The position numbers were made by a program, and so were the translations under genes. A stretch of DNA of 64,000 nucleotides from Shinella sp. SUS2 (lineage in GTDB: Bacteria > Pseudomonadota > Alphaproteobacteria > Rhizobiales > Rhizobiaceae): the NCBI RefSeq assembly GCF_001262505.1, contig NZ_KQ410729.1, forward strand, positions 248,001 through 312,000, written 5' to 3'. This document shows, in pieces, positions 20,163 to 28,800 of the stretch. Below the pieces are notes generated by a model. It was not told the DNA's origin. It saw only the letters and a list, made by a program, of their open reading frames with translations, and made no database searches. The first letter of the stretch is position 1. The number at the start of each line of letters is the position of its first letter.

Positions 20163-20202
20163 CGGTTGGCGTGATTCACCCCGCGCCAACCGTTTTTTTT
20201 TA
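20163..20202 (+). terminator. terminator of the UbiK-like gene
   Basis: 9-bp stem CGGTTGGCG/CGCCAACCG with a 12-nt loop, followed by a run of about nine T, 34 nt past the stop codon. Confidence 0.9.
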
Positions 20203-20521
20203 ATAAAATTTTTACCCCTGTGGACACTTGCGAAAAGCCCTTTTCGAAGAGTCTCTTAAGCCTCCGACCTGAATCTTTTTCACAGCCTCTGTCCACAACC
20301 GGGCGGAGAAAATGGCGGGCCAGGGGCTGGCGTCGTGACTCCGCCGTTATACACTGATTTTAAATGATGATTCGAAACAGGCAGCGCAAGCTTCGGGCAG
20401 GGTAAGTCGTCCAGATTGCGCAGGGTGCCGAGCAATCATTCAGTGTTGTATCCGGAGTACGGTTTGCCGCGTCGTGTGTGTGAGCACGATGTCGCATGCC
20501 TTCCGGCCTTGAAGGTGATGC
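20203..20521. other. intergenic region before ybjN; no gene seen
   Basis: AT-rich start followed by about 300 nt without coding potential. It contains two inverted TGTGGACA/TGTCCACA octamers (20219-20226 and 20290-20297) that resemble weak DnaA boxes (two mismatches each). No origin genes are present. It presumably holds the ybjN-proC promoter, which I cannot place. Confidence 0.4.
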
Positions 20522-21022
20522 ATGAGCCTTATGGAATTGGATATCGGGCGTCAGTCCAACCCGGTCGACATGATCGAGTTCGTCGCAGCCAACAATGACT
20601 GGACGTTCGAGCGGTCCGGCGAAGACGAGATCGCGATGACGGTCGAAGGCAAGTGGACGGATTACCACGTCTCCTTCTCCTGGATGGAAGAGTTCGAGGC
20701 GCTGCACCTTGCCTGCGCCTTCGACATCAAGGTTCCCGAAAGTCGCGTCAACGAGGTGCATTGCCTGCTCTCGCACGTGAACGGCCAGGTGCTGATGGGC
20801 CATTTCGACCTGTGGCGCCGCGAGGACGTGGTGATCTTCCGTCAGTCGCTGTTGCTTGCCGGCGGGGCGGAGCCCACCAACAAGCAGGTCGAGGTGCTGC
20901 TGTCGAGCGCGCTCGAAGCCTGCGAGGCTTATTTCCAGGCCTTCCAGTTTGTTGTCTGGTCCGGCATGGACGCCCAGTCCGCCGTCGATGCCGTCCTGTT
21001 CGAGACGGTCGGGGAAGCTTGA
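20522..21022 (+). CDS. YbjN-domain protein
   Basis: Cytoplasmic protein of 166 residues covering one YbjN domain. It starts MSLMELDIGRQSNPVDMIEFVAANNDWTF in pieces typical of the alphaproteobacterial family, with VSFSWMEEFEALHLACAFDI as the central beta-sheet. YbjN homologues are type III chaperone-like folds linked to motility and stress regulation; no catalytic motif is visible. The stop is 2 nt before the proC start, so the two form a tightly coupled operon. AAGGTGAT precedes the ATG. Confidence 0.88.
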   Translation: MSLMELDIGRQSNPVDMIEFVAANNDWTFERSGEDEIAMTVEGKWTDYHVSFSWMEEFEALHLACAFDIKVPESRVNEVHCLLSHVNGQVLMGHFDLWRREDVVIFRQSLLLAGGAEPTNKQVEVLLSSALEACEAYFQAFQFVVWSGMDAQSAVDAVLFETVGEA

Positions 21023-21024
21023 GG

Positions 21025-21843
21025 ATGGCAGTTGCAGGTTCGGGGCCTATCGTTCTCATCGGTGCCGGTAATATGGGCGGCGCGATGCTGGCGGGTTGGC
21101 TGAAGAGCGGCATTTCCGGTTCTTCGGTCATCGTCATCGATCCCGGCCCGCAACCGGCCATGGCGAAGCTGATTGCCGACAATGGCGTGCGCCACGAAAC
21201 CTCGGCACCCGAGGGTGTCAAGGCCGGCGTGCTTTTCGTTGCGGTCAAGCCGCAGGTGATGGACCAGGTGCTGCCGCCCCTGAAGGGTCTCGTCGGTCCG
21301 GAAACGGTGATCGTTTCGGTTGCCGCCGGCAAGACCATCGCCAATCTTGAAAACCATCTCGGCGCTGCCGCCACCGTGCGCGCCATGCCGAACACGCCGG
21401 CCATGATCGGTCGCGGCGTGACGGGTGCCTATGCCAATGCCCGTGTCTCTGCGGGCCAGCGCGATTTCGTTCACGCCCTTCTCAAGGTGAGCGGCCCGGT
21501 GGAATGGGTCGCATCCGAGGGGGATATCGACGCCGTCACGGCCGTCTCCGGCAGCGGACCGGCCTATGTCTTTTATCTCGTCGAGTGCATGGCGGAGGCA
21601 GGACGCAAAGCGGGTCTGCCGGCGGACCTCGCCATGCGGCTCGCACGGGAAACTGTCGCGGGGGCTGGTGAACTGCTTCATCAGTCCCCCGACGACGCCG
21701 CCCGCCTGCGCCAGAACGTTACCTCGCCCGGCGGCACCACCGCTGCGGCGCTCGCCGTTCTCATGGCCGAAGATGGCATGCAGCCGCTCTTCGACAAGGC
21801 GATCGCCGCCGCGCGCACGCGGGCCGAGGAATTGGCGGGCTGA
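21025..21843 (+). CDS. proC: pyrroline-5-carboxylate reductase
   Basis: Last step of proline synthesis: NAD(P)H reduction of pyrroline-5-carboxylate. It is 272 residues. The Rossmann motif IGAGNMGGAM lies at residues 12-21, the substrate-side signature is AVSGSGPAYVF, and NVTSPGGTTAAAL is the conserved C-terminal loop. Translation is probably coupled to ybjN, since only 2 nt separate them. A RIME-like repeat follows the stop. Confidence 0.96.
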   Translation: MAVAGSGPIVLIGAGNMGGAMLAGWLKSGISGSSVIVIDPGPQPAMAKLIADNGVRHETSAPEGVKAGVLFVAVKPQVMDQVLPPLKGLVGPETVIVSVAAGKTIANLENHLGAAATVRAMPNTPAMIGRGVTGAYANARVSAGQRDFVHALLKVSGPVEWVASEGDIDAVTAVSGSGPAYVFYLVECMAEAGRKAGLPADLAMRLARETVAGAGELLHQSPDDAARLRQNVTSPGGTTAAALAVLMAEDGMQPLFDKAIAAARTRAEELAG

Positions 21844-21870
21844 TTTTTCGGGCGCCCGTTTTCGAGTTTT

Positions 21871-22011
21871 CCCCTCAGCCGACCCTTTTCCCTGCAAGCG
21901 GGGAGAGGGGACGTGGCCCACGAACCAGTCATTGTTTGAGGAAAACGGGGCGGCATCTCCCCTTCGCCCCCTGCTTGCGGGGAAAAGGTAACCGGCAGGC
22001 CGGGTGAGGGG
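21871..22011. repeat. RIME-like element with terminal inverted repeats
   Basis: 141 bp bounded by CCCCTCAGCC at the left and GGGTGAGGGG at the right. Inside are two diverged GC palindromes (around 21884-21910 and 21955-21987), each with a GCAAGC or GCTTGC centre. The reverse complement reads CCCCTCACCCGGCCTGCCGG, a familiar rhizobial intergenic repeat. It sits between proC and csaA. Confidence 0.65.
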
Positions 22012-22034
22012 CCGGAACAGACCAAGGATTTTCC

Positions 22035-22376
22035 ATGACCGACACCATTACCTATGCCGATTTCGAACGGGTCGACATTCGCGCCGGCACCATCATCGAA
22101 GCGCTGCCGTTCCCGGAAGCACGCAAGCCCGCCTACAAGCTGACGATCGATTTCGGCCCCGAGATCGGCGTCAAGAAGTCGTCGGCGCAGATCACCGTGC
22201 ACTACACGCTGGAAGATCTCGTCGGCCGTCAGGTGCTCGCCGTCGTCAACTTCCCACCGCGCCAGATCGGCCCGGTGCGCTCGGAAGTGCTGACGCTCGG
22301 CTTCGAGGACGAGGCGGGCGCCATCGTGCTTGCCGGCGTCGAGCGGCCGGTGCCGAACGGTAAGAAGATGTGCTGA
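22035..22376 (+). CDS. csaA: CsaA-type tRNA-binding OB-fold protein
   Basis: Small protein of 113 residues made of one EMAP/MetG-C-like tRNA-binding domain. It shows FERVDIRAGTIIEALPFPEA, the KSSAQIT segment, and VVNFPPRQIGPVRSEVLTLG. In Bacillus CsaA has chaperone activity linked to secretion; binding of tRNA is also reported for the fold. AAGGA lies before the ATG. A hairpin with CGGTCT/AGACCG arms (22381-22396) directly follows the stop but has no T-run. Confidence 0.9.
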   Translation: MTDTITYADFERVDIRAGTIIEALPFPEARKPAYKLTIDFGPEIGVKKSSAQITVHYTLEDLVGRQVLAVVNFPPRQIGPVRSEVLTLGFEDEAGAIVLAGVERPVPNGKKMC

Positions 22377-22437
22377 TTCACGGTCTTCGGAGACCGGGCG
22401 TAGGACAACCGGTGACGCTGAACAGAAAGCCTCCGGC

Positions 22438-23022
22438 CTAGTGGATATCCCGCGACAGGGGCGGCCCCAGCCGAAACTCCGAGAACTCCGCCTCGAAACC
22501 CCCACGCTGGGGCGAGCAGGCCATCAGGCCGACCAAAAGGTCCGGAAGCTCCGGCGGAAAATAGGCGAGGCGTGCCATGCGCCATTCGGACATGGCATCC
22601 GTCCGGTACTGGACGAAGAGCGCATCGCCGTTGCGTGTCACACGCACGGATATCGCCTCGAAATCGTGGTCGATGCGGAAGGCGGACCAGTCGGAATAGC
22701 CGCGCGTCACCACCACGCTGAAGTGTTTCGCACCGTCGGTGAATTCGATGCCGCATTTCATCCAGGTCGTTTCGTCGTGACGGACCATCAGGCCGGCCTG
22801 GTCGTAGAGCGTTTCATAGCGGCCGGAAAAGGTCGTCTCCAGCGTGAAGTCGCCAGCCCAGGGGCGGTGCAGGAAATGGCCGCTGTCCGGCTGGAAGCCG
22901 TAATAGGTGCGCTGCCAGAAATCGCTTCTAAGGCCGGTGCGGACATGGAGGCGGCCGTCGCGGATCGCGCTTTCCGCCGGTGGGTTGAGCCAGGTCAGGC
23001 CGTCGAAGGAAGATGTGCGCAT
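22438..23022 (-). CDS. DUF1349 concanavalin-like protein
   Basis: Cytoplasmic protein of 194 residues with the DUF1349 (YybH/regulation of enolase 1-like) beta-jelly-roll. Signature parts are TDFWQRTYYGF-like (here SDFWQRTYYGFQPDSG), YDQAGLMVRHDETTWMKCGIE and WSAFRIDHDFEAISVRV. The start at 23022 has an AGGCGGAA ribosome site and is 16 nt past the kinase stop, so it may be the last gene of the petP-petR-kinase run. A carbohydrate-binding role is only a fold-based guess. Confidence 0.85.
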   Translation of the reverse strand: MRTSSFDGLTWLNPPAESAIRDGRLHVRTGLRSDFWQRTYYGFQPDSGHFLHRPWAGDFTLETTFSGRYETLYDQAGLMVRHDETTWMKCGIEFTDGAKHFSVVVTRGYSDWSAFRIDHDFEAISVRVTRNGDALFVQYRTDAMSEWRMARLAYFPPELPDLLVGLMACSPQRGGFEAEFSEFRLGPPLSRDIH

Positions 23023-23038
23023 CGGTTCCGCCTGACCA

Positions 23039-24421
23039 CTATGCGGGAATACGGATCGTTGCGCGCAGGCCGCCCATCGGGCTATCCGACAGGGTGACGT
23101 TGCCGCCGTGGCTGCGGGCGATGTCGCGGGCGATGGCAAGGCCGAGACCGGTGCCCGACGCGTCGAGATTGCGCGCCTCGTCAAGCCGGAAGAAAGGCTT
23201 GAAGACGTCGTCACGCGAGCGTTCGGGAATGCCCGGGCCGTCGTCGTCGACGGTGATGGTCAGCCATTTGGAGCGGTGCCGCGCCTCGACATGCACCGTC
23301 TTGGCGTAGCGCATGGAGTTGGAGACGAGGTTGCCCACGAGGCGGCTGAAGGCGTTCGGGCGCACCATGACCTCGTCCTCGCCGTCGATCTCGCTGGAGA
23401 AGGTGCGCTCGTGCAGCTCCGCCTCCATGGCGAACTTGTCGAAGAGGGTGGAAAGCCGCAGCTCGCCGACGTCTTCCTCGACATCGCCACGCGCGAAGGA
23501 AAGGTATCCTTCGAGCATGGTCTGCATGTCCGCGACGTCCTTGTTGAGGCCCTGCAGGTCGGGATTGTCGCCGGCGAGCGCCAGTTGCAGCTTGAAGCGC
23601 GTGAGGATCGTGCGCAGGTCGTGGCTGACACCGGTCAGCATGGCCGTTCGCTGTTCCATCTGCCGTTCGATGCGCTCGCGCATGAGGATGAAGGCAAGGC
23701 CGGCACGGCGTACCTCGTCCGCCCCGCGTGGGGCGAAGTCCTCTGGCATCTTCTGGCCCTTGCCGAAACTCTCCGCCGCCTGCGCCAGCGCCAGGATCGG
23801 CCGGATCTGACCGCGCAGGAAGAGGATGGAGATGGTGATCAGCACCAGCGAGGTGCCGACCATCCAGAGCAGGAAGATATGCGTGTTCGAGGCATAGGCC
23901 TGATTGCGCCGCGCATAGACGCGCAGGATCTTGTTGTCGAGCAGGATGCGGATTTCGACGAGATTGCTTTCGCCGACCGTGTCGATCCAGAACGGGCGGC
24001 GGATCTGCCGCACGATCTCCTCGCTCAGGATCTCGTCGAGGATATTGAAGAACGGCTTGGTGCGCGGGGCGGGCAGTTCCGTGCCCGGCTCGATGGCGAT
24101 GTTGAGCTCCAGCCGCTCGCGCGCGATACGCGTGATCTCGGAGTAGTTGGAATCCTGCGGGTAGGTGTCGATGAGATCGATGATGGCGGCGATGTCACGG
24201 GTGACGGCAGTGGAGAGGCGCTGCGTGACGAGCTGCCAGTGGCGCTCCATGAAGACGAAGGCGACGACCGACTGGAGGAGCACCATGGGGATGATGATGA
24301 TCAGCAGCGAGCGGGCATAAAGGCCCGTCGGCATCTGGCGGCGCAGCCAGCGGGCAAGGCGCTTCCAGCCGGCGGCCGGTGCGCGCTCGATATCCCGCTT
24401 GAAGGTCTCGAAGGTGGTCAT
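23039..24421 (-). CDS. EnvZ-like sensor histidine kinase partnered with PetR
   Basis: Membrane kinase of 460 residues: two transmembrane helices (about 33-55 and 180-200), a periplasmic sensor, HAMP, DHp and ATPase domains. The phosphoacceptor motif is SHDLRTILTRFKL, where the Pro normal in HxLRTPL is Ile. N, G1 and G2 boxes are intact (RLVGNLVSNSMRYA, DDDGPGIP, GTGLGLAIA). It lies 133 nt downstream of petR on the same strand. The stimulus is unknown. The start at 24421 (MTTFETF) is preferred over 24472. Confidence 0.92.
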   Translation of the reverse strand: MTTFETFKRDIERAPAAGWKRLARWLRRQMPTGLYARSLLIIIIPMVLLQSVVAFVFMERHWQLVTQRLSTAVTRDIAAIIDLIDTYPQDSNYSEITRIARERLELNIAIEPGTELPAPRTKPFFNILDEILSEEIVRQIRRPFWIDTVGESNLVEIRILLDNKILRVYARRNQAYASNTHIFLLWMVGTSLVLITISILFLRGQIRPILALAQAAESFGKGQKMPEDFAPRGADEVRRAGLAFILMRERIERQMEQRTAMLTGVSHDLRTILTRFKLQLALAGDNPDLQGLNKDVADMQTMLEGYLSFARGDVEEDVGELRLSTLFDKFAMEAELHERTFSSEIDGEDEVMVRPNAFSRLVGNLVSNSMRYAKTVHVEARHRSKWLTITVDDDGPGIPERSRDDVFKPFFRLDEARNLDASGTGLGLAIARDIARSHGGNVTLSDSPMGGLRATIRIPA

Positions 24422-24554
24422 CGGACCGGATTTTCCAAGATGGGGTGGCTGCGATTGTGTGAGTCGCGCCAAGAGCTTGCCGCAAGATGTTCATGCGGAT
24501 GCGTACGAAAAACCGCGTTAAACCTTTGCTTGAATTGCAGTGTGCGGCGCACGA

Positions 24555-25262
24555 TCAGCCTTGCTCCACGCTCAGTCGGTAACCGATGCCGCGCACGGTC
24601 TGCAGCCACACCGGGTTGGACGGATCGTCCTCGATCTTACGCCTCAAGCGATTGATCTGCACGTCGATTGTGCGTTCACCCACTTCTGTTTCTTCGCCGA
24701 TCAGTTCGTGGCGTGGAATGGTTTCGCCCGCGCGCAGCGAGAAGAGCAGCATGATCTCCTGTTCGCGATCCGTAAGCCGGATGGCGTCGCTGCCGCGTTT
24801 GAGTTCCTTGCGCACGATGGAGAAGGTGTAGGGACCGAACATGACCTGCTCGATCTTCGGCGTCGCCGGCGCGGCGTTGCGTTTCAGGATGTTGTTGATG
24901 CGCAGCACCAGCTCGCGCGGCTCGAAGGGTTTCGAAAGATAGTCGTCGGCGCCGGCCTCCAGGCCCTCGATGCGGGCCTTCGATTCGGCAAGCGCCGTCA
25001 GCATGAGGATCGGCACCGGGCGGATTTCCCGCAGGCTCTTCGTCAGCGACAGGCCGCTTTCACCGGGCATCATCACGTCCATGATGATGAGGTCGAAATC
25101 GAGGCCGCGCAGCTTGCGCCGCGCCTCGTCGGCATCTGCAGCGACGGTGACACGAAAGCCCTCGCCCATCAGGTAGCGATTGAGGAGATCGCGGATGCGC
25201 GTGTCGTCGTCGACGACGAGGAGATGGGACGCGTCGTCGGAGGGCGTGCCGGCAGCGGTCAT
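24555..25262 (-). CDS. petR: OmpR-family response regulator, PetR type
   Basis: DNA-binding response regulator of 235 residues. The receiver domain has VVDDDTRIRDLL, the phosphoacceptor Asp in IIMDVMMPGESG, and the K of YLSKPF. The winged-helix output domain ends in VQINRLRRKIEDDPSNPVWLQ and TVRGIGYRL. The petP-petR order matches that named in Rhodobacter capsulatus; here a sensor kinase follows. AGGGAGGACAG precedes the ATG. Target genes cannot be read from the window. Confidence 0.9.
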   Translation of the reverse strand: MTAAGTPSDDASHLLVVDDDTRIRDLLNRYLMGEGFRVTVAADADEARRKLRGLDFDLIIMDVMMPGESGLSLTKSLREIRPVPILMLTALAESKARIEGLEAGADDYLSKPFEPRELVLRINNILKRNAAPATPKIEQVMFGPYTFSIVRKELKRGSDAIRLTDREQEIMLLFSLRAGETIPRHELIGEETEVGERTIDVQINRLRRKIEDDPSNPVWLQTVRGIGYRLSVEQG

Positions 25263-25294
25263 CGTCTGTCCTCCCTTTTCTGCTTGTCAGCCGT

Positions 25295-25801
25295 TCATTC
25301 GCTCTTGGCGTTCTGCATGCCGGTGAGGAACTGGATCACCACCCGGCGCTCGTCCGCACTCATCGCCTCAAATGCACGGGCGATGCGGCGGGATTGCGGC
25401 TCGGCGAGCGCCAGCGCCAGTTCCCGTCCTGTCCGCGTCGGATAAAGCTTCCGCTGGCGGCGGTCTTCGGGGCCGGCCACCTGCTGGATATAGCCGGAAT
25501 CGATGAGCTGCTTCAAGACGCGCGCCAGGCTCTGCTTGGTGATCTTCAGCGTATCGAGCAGGTCGGCGACCGTCATGCCCGGCTCGCGGTTGACGAAGTG
25601 CACGACCCGGTGATGGGCACGGCCGAAGCCGCTCTTTTCCAGGATCGCGTCGGGATCGGAAATGAAGTCGCGATAGGCGAAGAAGAAGCCTTCGATGATC
25701 TCGAAATCGATGCGATCGTCGCCTGTCATGGCGTCGTGGTGTAGCTCGCTCACGCCGTTCTTGTCCGGCATCTGTCGCGCCACGTTGTCATTTCCTTTCA
25801 T
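25295..25801 (-). CDS. petP: MarR-family regulator, PetP type
   Basis: Winged-helix MarR regulator of 168 residues with recognition region TVADLLDTLKITKQSLARVL and wing GPEDRRQRKLYPT. It is 32 nt upstream of petR and co-directional. A near-perfect operator lies at its own promoter (25828-25860), so autoregulation of the petP-petR-kinase run is likely. The start at 25801 is used; a GTG at 25783 with AAAGGAAA upstream is an alternative that would drop six residues. Confidence 0.9.
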   Translation of the reverse strand: MKGNDNVARQMPDKNGVSELHHDAMTGDDRIDFEIIEGFFFAYRDFISDPDAILEKSGFGRAHHRVVHFVNREPGMTVADLLDTLKITKQSLARVLKQLIDSGYIQQVAGPEDRRQRKLYPTRTGRELALALAEPQSRRIARAFEAMSADERRVVIQFLTGMQNAKSE

Positions 25802-25827
25802 GCCTTGCCGTCCCCGCGTAATTTATA

Positions 25828-25860
25828 GCAAAATATGTCAGCTTTGTTGACATATTTTGC
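25828..25860. promoter_or_regulatory. PetP (MarR) operator overlapping divergent promoters
   Basis: Perfect inverted repeat with 13-bp arms (GCAAAATATGTCA and TGACATATTTTGC) and a 7-nt centre. TTGACA at 25847-25852 inside the right arm can serve as a -35 toward ilvE. On the minus strand a -10-like TATAAA lies just beyond the left arm for petP. Binding would block both promoters. Confidence 0.75.
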
Positions 25861-26041
25861 CGCCCTTGTTAGGGTCCCGCCTATATTGCGGTTCCCGGAC
25901 GCCGAAGAAATCCGGTGTTTTTCCGATCCCCAATCCGGATTACGCTCATGATCAGGTAATCCGGGCCTGTTTCTGGTTAGACCGTTACAGGCAAAACAAT
26001 CAACTTGAAAGAATGGCGCGGATGCGCCGGAGGATGAGACG

Positions 26042-26929
26042 ATGGCAGTTCCTTTCGATCAGCTGGATGGGCAAATCTGGTTCAACGGCGAGTTCGTCGA
26101 CTGGAAGGACGCGAAAATCCACGTGCTGACCCACGGCCTGCACTATGCCAGCGCCGTGTTCGAAGGCGAGCGCGCCTATGGCGGGCGCATCTTCAAGCTC
26201 ACCGAGCACAACCAGCGCCTGCATACGTCCGCCGAAATCCTCGGCTTCAAGATTCCCTATTCCGTGGAAGAGCTGGATGCGGCGACGATCGAGCTCCTGA
26301 GGCGCCAGGGCTTTTCCGAAGCCTATGCGCGGCCGATCGCCTGGCGCGGTTCGGAGATGATGGGCGTTTCGGCGCAGAACAACCGCATCAACGTTGCCAT
26401 CGCCATCTGGCAGTGGGGCAGCTACTTCAATCCGGCCGAAAAGCTGAAGGGCATCCGCCTCGACATCGCCGAGTACCGCCGCCCCGACCCGAAGACCGCG
26501 CCCTCGAAATCGAAGGCCGCCGGCCTCTACATGATCTGCACGATCTCCAAGCACGCCGCCGAAGCCAAGGGCTATGCGGATGCGATGATGCTCGACTATC
26601 GCGGCCAGGTGGCGGAAGCCACGGGTGCAAATATCTTCTTCGTCAAGGACGGCGTCATCCACACTCCGGTGCCGGATTGCTTCCTCGACGGCATCACGCG
26701 TCGCACGGTCATCGAGCTTGCCAAGCGCCGCGGCTACCAGGTCATCGAGCGGGCGATCCTGCCGGAAGAGCTGTCGGACTTTTCCGAATGCTTCCTGACG
26801 GGCTCTGCGGCGGAAGTGACGCCGGTCTCGGAAATCGGCCCCTACCGCTTCACGCCGGGCACGATTTGCGAAACGCTGATGAACGACTACATGAAGGAAG
26901 TGTATCCCGTCGCCGCTGCGGCGGAGTAA
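26042..26929 (+). CDS. ilvE: branched-chain amino acid aminotransferase
   Basis: PLP-dependent fold-type IV transaminase for Leu, Ile and Val. It is 295 residues. Family signatures: THGLHYASAVFEGERAY, the PLP Lys in SKAAGLYMICTISKHAA region, EATGANIFFVKDG and LTGSAAEVTPV. GGAGGATGAGACG precedes the ATG. It is divergent from petP, and its promoter overlaps the PetP operator, so the MarR regulator may affect it. Confidence 0.95.
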   Translation: MAVPFDQLDGQIWFNGEFVDWKDAKIHVLTHGLHYASAVFEGERAYGGRIFKLTEHNQRLHTSAEILGFKIPYSVEELDAATIELLRRQGFSEAYARPIAWRGSEMMGVSAQNNRINVAIAIWQWGSYFNPAEKLKGIRLDIAEYRRPDPKTAPSKSKAAGLYMICTISKHAAEAKGYADAMMLDYRGQVAEATGANIFFVKDGVIHTPVPDCFLDGITRRTVIELAKRRGYQVIERAILPEELSDFSECFLTGSAAEVTPVSEIGPYRFTPGTICETLMNDYMKEVYPVAAAAE

Positions 26930-27021
26930 GCGGCACGCTCGTACCGCTCCGCCATGAGCCATCCCCGGGTTAAACGCGAGGATGACGATGGTGGCTTCGG
27001 GTAAATCGGGATGAAGAACCG

Positions 27022-27044
27022 GGCGGCCCTTTCGGGCCGCCTTT
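27022..27044 (+). terminator. ilvE terminator
   Basis: 8-bp stem GGCGGCCC/GGGCCGCC with a TTTC loop, followed by TTTCTTCGTTT, about 90 nt past ilvE. Confidence 0.8.
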
Positions 27045-27051
27045 CTTCGTT

Positions 27052-27321
27052 TCAGGCTGGCTTCTTGCCGAGCACCGCACCGACGATCGCCGTCAGCACG
27101 CCGCCGCCGACAAGGCCGCCGATGCCGTTGGCAACGAGGCCCGAGAGGCCGGCTTCACCGCCCAGCATCTGCAGGAGAAAGCCGCCACCGACACCGCCGA
27201 TGGCGCCGACGATGGTGCGGACGATCGCGCTCACGGCCGCCTGTTTCAGGGCGGCGCCGGCCACGTTGCCGCCAACGGCCCCGGCGATGAGCTGCGTGAT
27301 GATGGGCATCAATGCTTCCAT
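27052..27321 (-). CDS. glycine-zipper small membrane protein, unknown function
   Basis: 89-residue protein made almost wholly of hydrophobic and Gly-rich segments, for example LIAGAVGGNVAGAALKQAA and GGVGGGFLLQML, ending in VLGKKPA. The GxxxG spacing suggests packed membrane helices. The frame is open to 27489, but the ATG at 27321 has a strong GGAGGGG site. No family is recognised. It stands alone, convergent with ilvE. Confidence 0.7.
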   Translation of the reverse strand: MEALMPIITQLIAGAVGGNVAGAALKQAAVSAIVRTIVGAIGGVGGGFLLQMLGGEAGLSGLVANGIGGLVGGGVLTAIVGAVLGKKPA

Positions 27322-27506
27322 GACTTCCCCTCCGAAAGGTCCGCCCGGAATAGAGAGTGATCCGAGCCGGACACTTGCCTCGCTACCGGGGCGCGGCCTG
27401 GAGCCCGCGCGCCCGTTGCCGAAAGACTCGACACCTGCAACGTGCGGATAAAATTGGGATAAGTCAATTTGTCCGTGTGCGTCCTGCACCGGAGTTTTGA
27501 AACGTA

Positions 27507-27535
27507 AAGAGGCGGCCGCTGGGCGGCCGCCTCTT
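27507..27535 (-). terminator. hppD terminator
   Basis: 12-bp stem AAGAGGCGGCCG/CGGCCGCCTCTT with a 5-nt loop, 33 nt past the hppD stop; TTTACG follows on the minus strand. Confidence 0.75.
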
Positions 27536-27567
27536 CCTTCCCCGCAGTGGCTTGGTTGCCGCGGTTG

Positions 27568-28671
27568 TTATTCTGCTGCGATGACGCCCCGGCGGATCTG
27601 ATCTTCCTCGATCGATTCGAAGAGCGCCCGGAAATTGCCCTCGCCAAAGCCTTCGTCGCCTTTGCGCTGGATGAATTCGAAGAAGATCGGGCCGATCACG
27701 GTCTTCGAGAAGATCTGGAGCAGGATCTTCGTCATGCCGCCATCGACGACGCCTTCGCCGTCGATCAGGATGCCGTGCGTCTTCATACGCTCGACCGGCT
27801 CTTCATGGCCCACGACGCGCACATAGGAGCGGTCGTAATAATTGTCCGGCGGACCGGGCATGAACTTCACGCCATTGTCGGCGAGCCTGTCGGTGGCGTC
27901 GTAGATTCCGTCCGTACCGACGGCGATGTGCTGGATGCCTTCGCCCTTGTACTTCTTCAGGTACTCGACGATCTGGCTCGTCTCATCCTTCGATTCGTTC
28001 AGGGGAATGCGGATCTTGCCGCAGGGCGAGGTGATGGCGCGCGACACGAGGCCGGTAATGCGGCCGTCAATGTCGAAGAAATGGATCTGCTTGAAGCCGA
28101 ACAACTCGCGATAGAAGTCCCACCACTTGTCCATGTTGCCGCGATAGACATTGTGGGTGAGGTGATCGAGATAGTAGAAGCCGACGCCCTGCGGTTTGGG
28201 GTCGCGTTCGCCGGTCCAGTCGAATTCCGCGTCATAGGCCGAGCCCTTGGCGCCGTATTTTTCGACGAAATAGAGCAGTGAGCCGCCGATTCCGACGATG
28301 GCGGGCACGTCGAGTGCCTTGTCGTTCCCTTCGTAGGGCGTCGCGCCCTTGGAGACGGCATGGGCGAAGGCGTGTTTCGCATCGACCACGCGCCAGGCCA
28401 TGGAGGCGGCGCAGGGCCCGTGCAAGCCGGCGAATGTCATGGCATGCGAGCCGGGCTCGGCATTGATCACATAGTTGATGTCGCCCTGGCGCCAGACGGA
28501 GATCGCCTTCGTGCGGTGGGTCGCGACCTTGCTGTATCCCATGCGGGCAAACAGCTCTTCCAGCTTTTCCGGTTCGGGATGGGCGAATTCGACGAACTCG
28601 AACCCGTCGGTCCCGGCCGGGTTATCGGCGGTGATCAGCGCCGGCGGCGCGTCATGCGGGAAAGGGCCCAT
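27568..28671 (-). CDS. hppD: 4-hydroxyphenylpyruvate dioxygenase
   Basis: Fe(II) enzyme that turns 4-hydroxyphenylpyruvate into homogentisate in tyrosine breakdown. It is 367 residues with two vicinal-oxygen-chelate domains. Iron ligands are visible as His in DHLTHNVY, His in IQHIAVGT and Glu in FFEFIQRKG. The start at 28671 (MGPFPHD) has GAGGAGGACGACGG upstream; the frame remains open far upstream but that part is not family-like. An Lrp-type gene is divergent, a common arrangement for tyrosine catabolic control. Confidence 0.96.
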   Translation of the reverse strand: MGPFPHDAPPALITADNPAGTDGFEFVEFAHPEPEKLEELFARMGYSKVATHRTKAISVWRQGDINYVINAEPGSHAMTFAGLHGPCAASMAWRVVDAKHAFAHAVSKGATPYEGNDKALDVPAIVGIGGSLLYFVEKYGAKGSAYDAEFDWTGERDPKPQGVGFYYLDHLTHNVYRGNMDKWWDFYRELFGFKQIHFFDIDGRITGLVSRAITSPCGKIRIPLNESKDETSQIVEYLKKYKGEGIQHIAVGTDGIYDATDRLADNGVKFMPGPPDNYYDRSYVRVVGHEEPVERMKTHGILIDGEGVVDGGMTKILLQIFSKTVIGPIFFEFIQRKGDEGFGEGNFRALFESIEEDQIRRGVIAAE

Positions 28672-28800
28672 CCGTCGTCCTCCTCGATGGTTGTGACGGG
28701 AAGTATGACGCGTACTCCATGCAATGTGTGTGCATAGTGCTTGCGTTTTGATAGTTCTCCGCGATATTCGTGCGTAAAATACAGGTTTGGAGGGCAATCC

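Noticed and set aside
20203..20521. Two DnaA-box-like octamers in an AT-rich gap, possible origin
   Set aside because: Both have two mismatches to the consensus, there are only two, and no dnaA, hemE or parA gene is nearby.
22381..22396. CGGTCT/AGACCG hairpin after csaA as a terminator
   Set aside because: Stem is short and not followed by a T-run on either strand.
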